DNA of 64,000 bases from NCBI GenBank assembly GCA_013816485.1, contig JACDEI010000006.1, positions 1,139-65,138 of the forward strand, written 5' to 3'. Both the position numbers and the translations under genes were made by a program. The notes below the pieces were generated by a model, which did not search any database, was not told where the DNA came from, and worked only from the letters and a program-made list of their open reading frames with translations. The DNA is from Planctomycetota bacterium (GTDB lineage Bacteria > Planctomycetota > UBA11346). Below are positions 1 to 5,863 of this stretch, in pieces (the first letter of the stretch is position 1; the number at the start of each line of letters is the position of its first letter).

Positions 1-21
1 GGAAAGCGAAGACTACTCAGG

Positions 22-975
22 TCAGGCGAGAATCTCAGCCGCCTCACGCGAACGGGCCGCGGCCACCACCACGCGGCGCAACGTCCGACCGGCGGACTTG
101 GCGATCGCGTGGACACGTTGACGGCTGATGCCGGCGCTACTGGCGATCTGGGTGATCGGCAGGCCGGCGTCGTACAGGCGCAGGACCTCGTCGCGATCAA
201 GGCGGCTGCGGCTGGCGGAGCCATCGTGTTGGGCGCGGTCTTGACGGATGCTGCGCGTCGTGCGTGTGGTGGTAGCGGAGTTGGCCGATGAGGTGTGCTC
301 GTAGGCGGTGGCATCACAGCGGGCGATCACCACCCGTGCACCGGAGGGCAGGTGCAGTTCCAGGCGCGCATCGAGCGCAGCGAGCAGACGACGCAGCGGC
401 ATCAACCGGCCATCGGCGGCAAGGATCAGCGCCTTGCCGGTCGCATCACAACCGACGCCGGACGCGAAGGACAGTTCATCAGCGGAGAGGTTCGCCGCAC
501 GCGCCAGCGCTTGCAGCGCCGGGCGCATGCCGACGAGTTCTCCGGCGAGCAGCACCGTGGTCATGCGTCGACGGGCTTCCTCGATACTGGCGACGATGCG
601 GGCTTCCTCGTTGGCGACGTAGGTGCGGGCGCGCTGCTCGCGTTCGCTGCGTTTGAGTTTGTCATTCTGCACGGCGATGGCGTGCAGGTAGTGGACGAAA
701 CGACGGTGCCGCCAGGTCTTCCGTTCACGTTCACGCGCCTGCGATGCGACCGTGGGTACTTGCACCGACCACACGTCCCCTCCACGCACGATCACCACCT
801 GCGCCCGGAACCCAGCGATCAATCGCAGCCAGGTGGTCGCGGCGGAGGTCTGTTCCTTGCACCAACGATCCACCGCCAGCGGACTGATGCCGGCAGCATG
901 CGCGGCAGCAGTGATCGACCAGCCGCGTTGAAAGATGAGACCGCGTAGAAGATCGGGCAGCGCCAGTGTCCGCAT
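22..975 (-). CDS. HTH-containing protein of unknown function
   Basis: 317 aa, start ATG at 975. I do not recognise a named family. The N-terminal 50 residues look like a helix-turn-helix (LIFQRGWSITAAAHAAGIS followed by VDRWCKE), and the last 50 residues hold a second one (DEVLRLYDAGLPITQIAS then GISRQRVHAIAKSAGR), the typical shape of a recombinase or resolvase-type HTH. The middle (about residues 80-150) is rich in Arg and Glu and probably helical. No catalytic motif of a recombinase or nuclease is visible. It is divergent from the tRNA array; the promoter-like TTGACA at 1030 points away from it. A DNA-binding regulator is an inference from the HTH segments only. Confidence 0.7.
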   Translation of the reverse strand: MRTLALPDLLRGLIFQRGWSITAAAHAAGISPLAVDRWCKEQTSAATTWLRLIAGFRAQVVIVRGGDVWSVQVPTVASQARERERKTWRHRRFVHYLHAIAVQNDKLKRSEREQRARTYVANEEARIVASIEEARRRMTTVLLAGELVGMRPALQALARAANLSADELSFASGVGCDATGKALILAADGRLMPLRRLLAALDARLELHLPSGARVVIARCDATAYEHTSSANSATTTRTTRSIRQDRAQHDGSASRSRLDRDEVLRLYDAGLPITQIASSAGISRQRVHAIAKSAGRTLRRVVVAAARSREAAEILA

Positions 976-1029
976 GTGGGCGGGAATGTAGGGCTGGTGG
1001 CCACGACTCCAGGGCGATCACGCAGACTG

Positions 1030-1058
1030 TTGACATGGAAACTTTGTTACTACTCTGC
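1030..1058 (+). promoter_or_regulatory. Promoter-like element, copy 1
   Basis: Perfect -35 hexamer TTGACA at 1030-1035 within TTGACATGGAAACTTTG. A related motif starts at 2992 (consensus TTGACATGRAAACWTTG). The -10 is weak (TACTCT at 1051, 15-bp spacer). Each copy is followed by an intrinsic terminator within 180-305 bp. Confidence 0.4.
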
Positions 1059-1211
1059 GCCATCATGCTCGCGTTCATCGTCGTCATTCCGCAGCCCTAC
1101 CAAGCGAATCACCGGGAATTTCCAGGTGCATCGGGGGCCTCTGCGATGGTCGACAAGAGTGGGATGAACGAGTCAGGCGACTAGCGCCACACCCACCAAT
1201 CGACCTTCACA

Positions 1212-1250
1212 GCGGCCTCCGGGGAAATCCCCGGAGGCCGCTTTCGTTTC
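1212..1250 (+). terminator. Intrinsic terminator before the tRNA array
   Basis: Perfect hairpin with 13-bp arms (GCGGCCTCCGGGG and its complement) around AAAT, followed by CTTTCGTTTCT. It would stop transcription from 1030 before the first tRNA at 1317, so the tRNAs need another promoter or read-through. Confidence 0.8.
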
Positions 1251-1316
1251 TGGCCGCGGTTTCGCGCAAGCTGCCTCGGCCATCTTTCACAACTCCATAC
1301 CTGTCGTTCATCATCT

Positions 1317-1388
1317 CCGTGCCTGGCTCAGTGGCAGAGCATCCGCCTGATAAGTGGAAGATCGCTGGTTCGATTCCAGCGGCACGGA
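1317..1388 (+). tRNA. tRNA-Ile(GAT)
   Basis: Acceptor CCGTGCC/GGCACGG, D-stem GCTC/GAGC, anticodon loop CTGATAA (GAT), T-loop TTCGATT. CCA is not encoded. First tRNA of the array; all arms are canonical. Confidence 0.93.
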
Positions 1389-1641
1389 CTTTTTTCGGCT
1401 AGCTCAGCGCAAAGCATTCGTTGTGTTTTTTTCCGTGTCATCGTGCAGCGATGGCGCGTCTTGCTCCCCGGGAGCGCCGGCTTCTAGCCGGCCAGGGGCA
1501 ATCAGTTTTGCTGTCGTTCATTCACGATTCATGCAATCCGGACCGCAAGACAGGATTGCCCCGTGCCGGCTAGAAGCCGGCGCTCCCAGGGAGCAAGACA
1601 GGATTGCCCCTGGCCGCTGAGAAGGCGAAGCTCTCATACAT
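1389..1641. repeat. Pair of inverted extragenic palindromes
   Basis: Two copies of a palindromic element lie in opposite orientation at 1461-1503 and 1553-1597. Each has a CTGGGAGCGC-like end, a palindromic core CCGGCTTCTAGCCGG, and a GGGGCAATC end. The same family occurs near 4450, 28550, 43330, 58050, 59700 and 62330 with different cores. No gene is seen in this gap. Confidence 0.8.
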
Positions 1642-1738
1642 CTCGACGTAGCTCAGCTTGGCAGAGCGCCTAGTTCGGGTCCAGGAAGCGTCAGTAAGTG
1701 GCCTGTCGTCAGGCCATCAAATCTGGCCGTCGAGACCA
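1642..1738 (+). tRNA. tRNA-Pro(CGG) with a 21-nt T-loop insert
   Basis: Acceptor CTCGACG/CGTCGAG, discriminator A and encoded CCA. Anticodon loop TTCGGGT (CGG) on a stem with one A.C mismatch. The T-stem GTCAG/CTGGC (1690-1694 and 1723-1727) encloses T, then 21 nt (1696-1716: AAG plus palindrome TGGCCTGTCGTCAGGCCA), then TCAAAT. Removing the 21 nt restores the canonical loop TTCAAAT. The identical insert at the same position occurs in tRNA-Gly(TCC) and tRNA-Thr(CGT). Whether it is spliced or retained is unknown. Confidence 0.88.
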
Positions 1739-1741
1739 TTT

Positions 1742-1818
1742 CTAGATGTAGCTCAGTTTGGCAGAGTGCCTGGTTTGGGACCAGGAGGTCGCCGGTTCGA
1801 GTCCGGCCATCCAGACCA
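1742..1818 (+). tRNA. tRNA-Pro(TGG)
   Basis: Acceptor CTAGATG/CATCCAG with an A3.C70 mismatch, anticodon stem CCTGG/CCAGG with loop TTTGGGA (TGG), T-arm GCCGG/CCGGC with TTCGAGT, CCA encoded. Three bases downstream of tRNA-Pro(CGG), so probably cotranscribed. Confidence 0.92.
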
Positions 1819-1835
1819 TTTTTCATCTGCTTATT

Positions 1836-1908
1836 TGGACGTTAGTGGCAGTGGCCAACACGCCGGTCTGTGGCGCCGGAGACACGGGTTCGATTCCCGT
1901 ACGTTCAA
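1836..1908 (+). tRNA. tRNA-His(GTG)
   Basis: Acceptor TGGACGT/ACGTTCA, anticodon stem CCGGT/GCCGG with loop CTGTGGC (GTG), T-arm ACGGG/CCCGT with TTCGATT. The bases at -1 and 73 are T and A, which can pair but are not the G-1:C73 pair expected of bacterial tRNA-His. Confidence 0.8.
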
Positions 1909-2346
1909 TTTTTATGGGGGCTTCGCCCCCACGGCCTCGCGGCCTGCCCCCACGGACTTTGTCGTGGCTCGGGTTCGTCGTTTTTTTCATGGGGGCTTTG
2001 CCCCCACGGCCTACGGCCTGCCCCAACGGACTTTGTCGTGGCTCGACTTCGTCGGCTACGCCTCCTCAGCCGTGGGCGGATGGGCTGCGCCCATTGTATC
2101 CGCCCACCGCCACTCGGCGTCCGCGTGGAGCGGGGCTCCGCGACTTTTGAAATATCACTCACCCGTGGGCGGATGGAGCTTCGCTCCATTTTATCCGCCC
2201 ACCGCCACTCGGCGTCCGCGCGGAGCGGGGCTCCGCGACTTTTGAAATATCACTCACCCGTGGGCGGATGGAGCTTCGCTTCATTTTATCCGCTAGCGCC
2301 ACTCGGCGTACGGGCGGAGCTTTGCGCCGCGACTTTTGAAAAACAC
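1909..2346. repeat. Tandem and mosaic GC-rich repeats between tRNAs
   Basis: 1914-2060 holds two copies of a block with a GGGGGCTTCGCCCCC-type hairpin followed by CACGGACTTTGTCGTGGCTC. It is followed by three tandem units of about 93, 95 and 86 bp (2074-2166, 2167-2261, 2262-2347) starting GGGCGGATGG and ending near ACTTTTGAAA. A single mosaic copy of the same arrangement lies at 43390-43520. Long open frames here are products of GC bias, not genes. Confidence 0.85.
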
Positions 2347-2419
2347 TCAGGGATACTTCAATTGGTAGAAGGCTCGGCTCTGAACCGAGAAGCTGGTGGT
2401 TCGACTCCACCTCCCTGAA
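2347..2419 (+). tRNA. tRNA-Gln(CTG)
   Basis: Perfect acceptor TCAGGGA/TCCCTGA, anticodon stem CTCGG/CCGAG with loop CTCTGAA (CTG), T-arm GGTGG/CCACC with TTCGACT. No CCA encoded. Its 5' end abuts the last tandem repeat unit. Confidence 0.93.
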
Positions 2420-2425
2420 CTTTCG

Positions 2426-2500
2426 GCTCGCGTCGTTCAACGGCCAGGATCCTGGGCTTTCACCTCAGGGACATGGGTTCGATTCCCATCGCGAGTACCA
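2426..2500 (+). tRNA. tRNA-Glu(TTC)
   Basis: Acceptor GCTCGCG/CGCGAGT, anticodon loop CTTTCAC (TTC) on CTGGG/CTCAG, T-arm ATGGG/CCCAT with TTCGATT, CCA encoded. Six bases after tRNA-Gln(CTG). Confidence 0.93.
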
Positions 2501-2503
2501 TCT

Positions 2504-2577
2504 TCTCCTGTCGTCCAACGGTAGGACCTCGGACTTTGAATCCGAGTATCGTGGTTCGAGTCCGCGCGGGAGATCCA
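2504..2577 (+). tRNA. tRNA-Gln(TTG)
   Basis: Acceptor TCTCCTG/CGGGAGA, anticodon stem TCGGA/TCCGA with loop CTTTGAA (TTG), T-arm CGTGG/CCGCG with TTCGAGT, discriminator T, CCA encoded. Confidence 0.9.
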
Positions 2578-2581
2578 TCAC

Positions 2582-2655
2582 GTCTGGCTCGCTCAATGGC
2601 CGAGCACCCGGTTGAAGCCCGGACCATCGTGGTTCGATTCCACGGCCAGACACCA
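2582..2655 (+). tRNA. tRNA-Phe(GAA)
   Basis: Perfect acceptor GTCTGGC/GCCAGAC, D-stem GCTC/GAGC, anticodon loop TTGAAGC (GAA) on a stem with one outer C.A mismatch, T-arm CGTGG/CCACG with TTCGATT, CCA encoded. Confidence 0.9.
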
Positions 2656-2679
2656 GTCGTTCATGTGTCATTTTCACCT

Positions 2680-2764
2680 TGGCAGGTGCCCCGAATGGTA
2701 AGGGACCCGGCTGTTAACCGGGCGGTGCGCGAGCACCATGTAGGTTCGAGTCCTACCCTGCCAG
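2680..2764 (+). tRNA. tRNA with Asn anticodon (GTT) and Tyr-like long variable arm
   Basis: Acceptor TGGCAGG/CCTGCCA, D-stem CCC/GGG, anticodon stem CCCGG/CCGGG with loop CTGTTAA (GTT), T-arm GTAGG/CCTAC. The variable region (2723-2739) is 17 nt with hairpin GGTGC-GCGA-GCACC, whereas tRNA-Asn normally has 5 nt. The CCC/GGG D-stem and extra arm resemble bacterial tRNA-Tyr, whose GTA anticodon differs by one base; the G discriminator fits Asn. A standard tRNA-Asn(GTT) exists at 14133. Aminoacylation identity is uncertain. Confidence 0.8.
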
Positions 2765-2990
2765 ATTTTCTAGTCAGGGGGTCTGACGACCCCCCGACAA
2801 CGCGGCTGCGCCGCTGCGCTTTCTTCGGTCCTGTTCGCCTGCGGCGAACGCTCCGCTGTGCGGAGCATCCGGCGTAGCCGGATGGACCTCCAAGTTTTCA
2901 AGTCAGGGGGTCTCACCGACCCCCCGACAACGCGGCTGCGCCGCTGCCCCTCTTGCTCCACAGATTCAGCAGAGCCGAATAAAACTCGCT
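2765..2990. repeat. Two copies of an inter-tRNA palindromic repeat
   Basis: Two copies (about 2773-2820 and 2905-2955) have a GGGGGTC...GACCCCCC hairpin followed by GACAACGCGGCTGCGCCGCTG. They flank a run of short hairpins such as TTCGCCTGCGGCGAA. Related copies occur at 3372-3437, 3765-3812, 4195-4330 and 5703-5830, only between tRNA genes in this window. Confidence 0.8.
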
Positions 2991-2991
2991 G

Positions 2992-3336
2992 TTGACATGA
3001 AAACATTGTGGCTACATATATCCGCATCGCCGCACACAGCGGTTCACTCCCGCAGCCCCCTCCACCACCCTCACGAGCCATGTCACCCTCCTCCCTCCAT
3101 CACACCAGAACGATGCCCACACGCTCGCTAACGAACGTGGCCGGATCGTGGTGTGTCGGTTGCGAATTGCGTCCGTCGCTGATGGCGATGAGCGCGACGA
3201 ACAGCGCGAAACGAACCGATCAGGGTGATTGCACCAACTTTACTTCCAATCTGCCGGGACCACCTGGATGATCTGACGCTCACGCGTTCGACCTTCCTGA
3301 AGACCCCGGCGGATACCCGCCGGGGTCTTCGCGTTT
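2992..3336 (+). ncRNA. Candidate small-RNA cassette: promoter motif to terminator
   Basis: Begins with TTGACA at 2992-2997 (possible -10 CATATA at 3015, 17-bp spacer) in the motif shared with 1030. It ends with an intrinsic terminator at 3299-3336. Between them is about 280 nt with no convincing protein gene, no RNase P or tmRNA signature, and no tRNA. A transcribed noncoding RNA is inferred from the promoter-terminator pairing only. Confidence 0.35.
3299..3336 (+). terminator. Intrinsic terminator
   Basis: Perfect hairpin with 14-bp arms (GAAGACCCCGGCGG and complement) around ATAC, followed by GCGTTT. Closes the cassette that starts at 2992. Confidence 0.75.
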
Positions 3337-3522
3337 CCGGTGTGGTTTTGAAAACTCTAGAACGTCGTGCTTTCATGTGGGGGTTCTGCATCAGGCCGAA
3401 CCCCCACAAAACGCGCCTCCGGCGCTGCCCCCTCTCACAGAGAGGAGAAGGTTCTGGAGGCGTTTCTTTTTCTTCCGGCTGCTGCATCGCAGCAGAGCGC
3501 TTGCGCTCAATGGCCGGAACAT
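3337..3522. repeat. Palindromic spacer before tRNA-Ala
   Basis: Contains GTGGGGGTTC...GAACCCCCAC (3378-3409), then a copy of the CGCGCCTCCGGCGCTGCCCCC repeat tail shared with other inter-tRNA spacers, and a GCTGCTGCATCGCAGCAG hairpin. No gene seen. Confidence 0.6.
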
Positions 3523-3594
3523 GGGCCTGTAGTGCTAGCGGCAACACACCTGGTTTGCACCCAGGAGTCAGCGGTTCGATTCCGCTCGGGTCCA
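3523..3594 (+). tRNA. tRNA-Ala(TGC)
   Basis: Acceptor GGGCCTG/CGGGTCC with the G3.T70 wobble that marks tRNA-Ala, anticodon stem CCTGG/CCAGG with loop TTTGCAC (TGC), T-arm AGCGG/CCGCT with TTCGATT. CCA not encoded. Confidence 0.93.
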
Positions 3595-3609
3595 AGATTT
3601 TATGTTTCA

Positions 3610-3747
3610 GACTGCTGCAGGAGCGTTCGCGCTCTGACCAGTGATCCGCCTTAAACCCGGTAGTTTCCCAATCTGAGCGCACCCAGGTAATGGACTGGTG
3701 CGTAACTGGCTTGAATCCGGGGCGTCGGTTAAATCCGACCAGCAGTC
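3610..3747 (+). ncRNA. tRNA-like or other structured RNA, unassigned
   Basis: Closed by an 8-bp acceptor-like stem GACTGCTG/CAGCAGTC. Inside are a UUCG-capped hairpin GAGCG-TTCG-CGCTC, a 7-bp stem GCGCACC/GGTGCGT, and a 3' arm GTCGG-TTAAAT-CCGAC placed like a T-arm but with a 6-nt loop lacking the C. No reliable anticodon can be assigned; ACTGG-CTTGAAT-CCGGG could be read as Ser(TGA). It may be a tRNA with inserts, a decayed tRNA, or an unrelated RNA. Confidence 0.4.
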
Positions 3748-3764
3748 GATTTGTTTTCAGTCGG

Positions 3765-3812
3765 GGGGATCTGACGATCCCCCCAACAACGCACCTTCAG
3801 CGCTGCCCCCCT
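3765..3812. repeat. Inter-tRNA palindromic repeat copy
   Basis: GGGGGGATCTGACGATCCCCCC hairpin region followed by AACAACGCACC...GCGCTGCCCCCC, the same element as at 2773 and 4284. Confidence 0.65.
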
Positions 3813-3836
3813 TCTTGATCAATGGGGCGCATTCAC

Positions 3837-3911
3837 GGTTCCATCGTCTAACGGCCAAGACGGCTGCCTGTCGAGCAGCGGATCGGGGTTCGATTCCCCG
3901 TGGAACCGCCA
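3837..3911 (+). tRNA. tRNA-Asp(GTC)
   Basis: Perfect acceptor GGTTCCA/TGGAACC, anticodon stem GCTGC/GCAGC with loop CTGTCGA (GTC), T-arm CGGGG/CCCCG with TTCGATT, discriminator G and CCA encoded. Confidence 0.94.
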
Positions 3912-3923
3912 TCACTTCGGAGC

Positions 3924-3992
3924 CACTCACCGTCCCGCGGACGGGGCAGGCCGCAACCCTGCTGGCAAGTGGTTGAACTCCACTCGGCGTGT
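3924..3992 (+). tRNA. tRNA-Cys(GCA)-like, irregular acceptor and D arms
   Basis: Anticodon stem GCAGG/CCTGC is perfect with loop CCGCAAC (GCA). The T-stem AGTGG/CCACT carries loop TTGAACT, where TTG replaces the usual TTC. The 3' acceptor strand CGGCGTG is followed by T, the discriminator typical of tRNA-Cys. The 5' side is irregular: CAC and CCG (3924-3932) match GTG and CGG but with an internal TCA/C loop, and the D arm is short. Start is uncertain; it may be decayed. Confidence 0.55.
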
Positions 3993-4063
3993 CTTTTCTC
4001 AGCGTCACCAGGGAATGGCCAACGTGCCACGGCAGACCGTTCCCGGATCCGGCGCTCTCTTTC

Positions 4064-4134
4064 GGGCCGCAAGCATTGGGGAGATGCACCTGACTTTTAA
4101 ACAGGGGATCAAGGCTCGACTCCTTGGCGGCCCA
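4064..4134 (+). tRNA. tRNA-Lys(TTT)
   Basis: Perfect acceptor GGGCCGC/GCGGCCC, D-stem GCAT/ATGC, anticodon loop CTTTTAA (TTT) on CCTGA/ACAGG with one A.A mismatch, T-stem CAAGG/CCTTG with an unusual loop CTCGACT. CCA not encoded. Confidence 0.85.
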
Positions 4135-4194
4135 CTGAATTTCCTTCTGGCGCGGAAGCGGCCAACATGCGGCGCGCAGACCCTTCCCGTTCGC

Positions 4195-4330
4195 CCCTCT
4201 TCTTCGGTCCTGCTCGCCTACGGCGAGCACTCCGCTGCGCGGAGCATTCGGCTGCGCCGAATGGACCTTCGGGTTTCCAGTCAGGGGGTCTGACGACCCC
4301 CCGACAACGCGCCTGCGGCGCTGCCCCCTC
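4195..4330. repeat. Inter-tRNA palindromic repeat copy
   Basis: Short hairpins CTCGCCTACGGCGAG, CTCCGCTGCGCGGAG and ATTCGGCTGCGCCGAAT are followed by GGGGGTCTGACGACCCCC and CGCCTGCGGCG. The order of hairpins matches 2820-2955, so this is a composite repeat. Confidence 0.75.
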
Positions 4331-4337
4331 TACTTCC

Positions 4338-4409
4338 GGGATGCAAGCATACGCGGCGATGCAGCCGGCTCTTAACCGGCAGAACCAGGTTCGAGTCCTG
4401 GGCGTCCCA
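4338..4409 (+). tRNA. tRNA-Lys(CTT)
   Basis: Acceptor GGGATGC/GCGTCCC, D-stem GCAT/ATGC, anticodon stem GCCGG/CCGGC with loop CTCTTAA (CTT), T-arm CCAGG/CCTGG with TTCGAGT. CCA not encoded. Confidence 0.93.
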
Positions 4410-4446
4410 CTTTTCAGAATTTACCAACCACCACGAGCAACACGGT

Positions 4447-4531
4447 GCGCCTCCTGGGAGAGGCGAGCCCCAGCTCGCCTTGCCTTTGTCGCTAGGCGAG
4501 CTGGGGCTCGCCCCTCCCAGGGGGCACGCTG
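4447..4531. repeat. Large extragenic palindrome
   Basis: Arms carrying CTGGGAG and AGGCGAGC/GCTCGCCT (one arm 4455-4486, the other 4493-4524) form a long inverted repeat around TTTGTCG. The outer CCTGGGAG/CTCCCAGG ends match the palindrome family at 1461, while the core sequence is different. Confidence 0.75.
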
Positions 4532-4549
4532 TGGCGATCAGGTTTAGTG

Positions 4550-4963
4550 TGTTGCAGCCAGGCTACCGCTGAACTTCGGCAGCCATCATCCCACGATCGC
4601 TTTCCGCTCACATGATTTCCCAGCGCGTTGCCCGCTGGTTCACCACCGTTGCGCGTATCCACGGTGGCGTCGTAAGACGATAGGCAGAAGCCTGAGGTCA
4701 GGGTGCCAGGGTCGACCGGTGCCTCCATCCTCGACAGGCGAGCGATCCAGACCGTTTGGCAGCGGTCGTGATCGCGATCAGTTCCCGGCCGTGAGCCGCT
4801 GTGCCAACAGCGGAGTGCTGGCCGGGGATTCAGCAGGTCCATCAGGACCATTGCTGACGATACGAAGCCAGTGAACGGGAGTAACGTCCCGGTGTGCTGA
4901 CCTCGGATAACACCGAGGAATCACTGGCATGGGCTCAGCAGTGCTGAAGAGCCCTTTCTTTTT
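4550..4963 (+). ncRNA. Candidate structured noncoding RNA with intrinsic terminator
   Basis: About 400 nt without a protein gene but dense in perfect helices on one strand: CCAGCG/CGCTGG, CCACCGT/ACGGTGG, a nested pair CCCGGCC/GGCCGGG enclosing CCGCTGT/ACAGCGG, GGTCC/GGACC, and CCAGTGA/TCACTGG enclosing hairpins CGGGAGTAACGTCCCG and CCTCGG/CCGAGG. It ends in hairpin GGGCTC/GAGCCC plus TTTCTTTTT (4931-4963). It lacks the conserved RNase P, tmRNA and SRP RNA motifs. Function unknown; it may be cotranscribed with tRNA-Lys(CTT). Confidence 0.55.
4931..4963 (+). terminator. Intrinsic terminator
   Basis: GGGCTC/GAGCCC stem with an internal CAGCAGTGCTG hairpin, directly followed by TTTCTTTTT. The U-tract fixes the + strand for the structured RNA upstream. 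Confidence 0.85.
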
Positions 4964-5090
4964 CCGATGGTCGCCATGCGACCGTCACCATTCTCGCCGT
5001 TGCCTCGACGGCCTTCTCAGAGCAGGGGATCCACGCGACCGGCAGACCGGCGCGGCGCAATGTGAGCGCAGATCTCCCAGAGGCATTTCT

Positions 5091-5164
5091 ACAGCGATGG
5101 TCCAGTGGCCGGGCCCCGGTTTCCAAAACCGGTGAGTGGGGTTCGATTCCTCATCGCTGTGCCA
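5091..5164 (+). tRNA. tRNA-Trp(CCA)
   Basis: Perfect acceptor ACAGCGA/TCGCTGT, anticodon stem CCGGT/ACCGG with loop TTCCAAA (CCA), T-arm TGGGG/CCTCA with TTCGATT, discriminator G and CCA encoded. Confidence 0.93.
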
Positions 5165-5165
5165 T

Positions 5166-5324
5166 CCCTGTGTCGTTCAGCGGCAGGACTGCACGCTGCC
5201 AGCGTGCGGACCCCCGGCTCGGCGGAGCTCGCCGCACTGCGCGCGGCACGGACAGCGCGCAGGCGCTGTCCTATCGGCCTGTGGCCGATGCCGTGCTCGG
5301 GTTCGAATCCGGGCACAGGGTCCA
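5166..5324 (+). tRNA. tRNA-Gly(GCC) with an 84-nt structured insert in the T-arm
   Basis: Perfect acceptor CCCTGTG/CACAGGG, D-stem GTTC/GGAC, anticodon stem GCACG/CGTGC with loop CTGCCAG (GCC), discriminator T and CCA. The T-stem CCCGG (5213-5217) and CCGGG (5309-5313) with loop TTCGAAT is interrupted by 5218-5301. The insert folds as a junction: GCAC/GTGC closing GGACAGCGC/GCGCTGTCC and ATCGGCC/GGCCGAT. A copy of about 90% identity sits in tRNA-Thr(GGT) at 6919-7078. The exact insertion boundary is ambiguous by a few bases. Confidence 0.83.
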
Positions 5325-5347
5325 TTTCATTTATTCTCGTTTTCTCT

Positions 5348-5443
5348 CCGTGCTTGGCCGATCGGTCGAGGCACCGGTTTTCCAAACCGGGTAAGTGGGT
5401 AAGTGGCCTGTCGTCAGGCCATCGATTCCCGCAGCACGGTCCA
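5348..5443 (+). tRNA. tRNA-Gly(TCC) with a 21-nt T-loop insert
   Basis: Perfect acceptor CCGTGCT/AGCACGG, anticodon stem CCGGT/ACCGG with loop TTTCCAA (TCC), T-stem GTGGG/CCCGC, CCA encoded. The insert at 5401-5421 is identical to the one in tRNA-Pro(CGG) and again lies after the first T of the T-loop (T, insert, TCGATT). GTAAGTGGG just before it duplicates the start of the insert. No other Gly(TCC) gene is in the window. Confidence 0.87.
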
Positions 5444-5445
5444 AT

Positions 5446-5520
5446 GCCCTCGTCATCTAACGGATAGGATACGAGACTACGAATCTCGTCACGGCGGTTC
5501 GAATCCTCCCGAGGGCGCCA
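5446..5520 (+). tRNA. tRNA-Arg(ACG)
   Basis: Perfect acceptor GCCCTCG/CGAGGGC, anticodon stem CGAGA/TCTCG with loop CTACGAA (ACG), T-stem GGCGG/CCTCC with one C.T mismatch, CCA encoded. Three bases after tRNA-Gly(TCC). Confidence 0.92.
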
Positions 5521-5537
5521 CTTTTCTGCGGTCATCT

Positions 5538-5609
5538 GCTGCGGTCGTTCAATGGACAGGACCCCGCTTTCCGAAAGCGGCAATGATGGTTCGAGTCCAT
5601 CCTGCAGCG
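5538..5609 (+). tRNA. tRNA-Arg(CCG)
   Basis: Acceptor GCTGCGG/CTGCAGC, anticodon stem CCGCT/AGCGG with loop TTCCGAA (CCG), T-arm GATGG/CCATC with TTCGAGT, discriminator G, no CCA. Confidence 0.92.
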
Positions 5610-5622
5610 GCAATATCCATCG

Positions 5623-5696
5623 ATCGGGGTAGCTCAACCGGACAGAGCGGCCGGCTTCTACCCGGCAGGTTGTGGGTTCGAAGCCCACCCCCGTTT
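5623..5696 (+). tRNA. tRNA-Arg(TCT)
   Basis: Acceptor ATCGGGG/CCCCGTT with a T.T mismatch, D-stem GCTC/GAGC, anticodon stem GCCGG/CCGGC with loop CTTCTAC (TCT), T-arm GTGGG/CCCAC with TTCGAAG. The 3' end runs into a T-tract. Confidence 0.87.
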
Positions 5697-5863
5697 TTTC
5701 AGGCCCATTTTCGCCGTTGGCGAAAATCCCCGCTGCGCGGGGTTACCTGGCTTCGCCAGGAGGGCCTGGTTTTCAGTCGGGGGCACCGCCCCCGACAACA
5801 CGCCTCCGGCGCTGCCCCCGCTGGCGCTAAACTGTGCGCTCCGTGCGAGCGGCGACATCACCC
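5697..5863. repeat. Composite palindromic spacer
   Basis: Hairpins ATTTTCGCCGTTGGCGAAAAT, CCCCGCTGCGCGGGG and CCTGGCTTCGCCAGG precede GTCGGGGGCACCGCCCCCGAC and CGCCTCCGGCG, the same composite layout as at 2820-2955 and 4195-4330. No gene seen. Confidence 0.7.

Larger units (their letters stand above)
976..1316. other. Intergenic leader of the tRNA array
   Basis: Holds a promoter-like TTGACA at 1030-1035 in a motif shared with 2992, a possible 49-codon reading frame from ATG 1035 to 1184 beginning METLLLLCAIMLAFIVV with no visible Shine-Dalgarno site, and a strong intrinsic terminator at 1212-1250. The stretch could encode a small RNA or a leader peptide; nothing else is seen. Confidence 0.4.

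Noticed and set aside
1658-2440. Long open reading frames across the tRNA cluster
   Set aside because: They read through clear tRNA genes and GC-rich palindromes; no start signals or families.
2992-3336. tmRNA or SRP RNA
   Set aside because: No tRNA-like ends, no tag reading frame, no GGAA-loop Alu/S-domain motif.
3610-3747. tRNA-Sec (8-bp acceptor stem)
   Set aside because: No TCA anticodon in a suitable loop; acceptor and T-arm alone are not enough.
4550-4963. RNase P RNA
   Set aside because: CAGGGTGCCAGG recalls a piece of RNase P RNA, but the universally conserved GAAAGTCC and ACAGAA...GGCTTA regions are absent.
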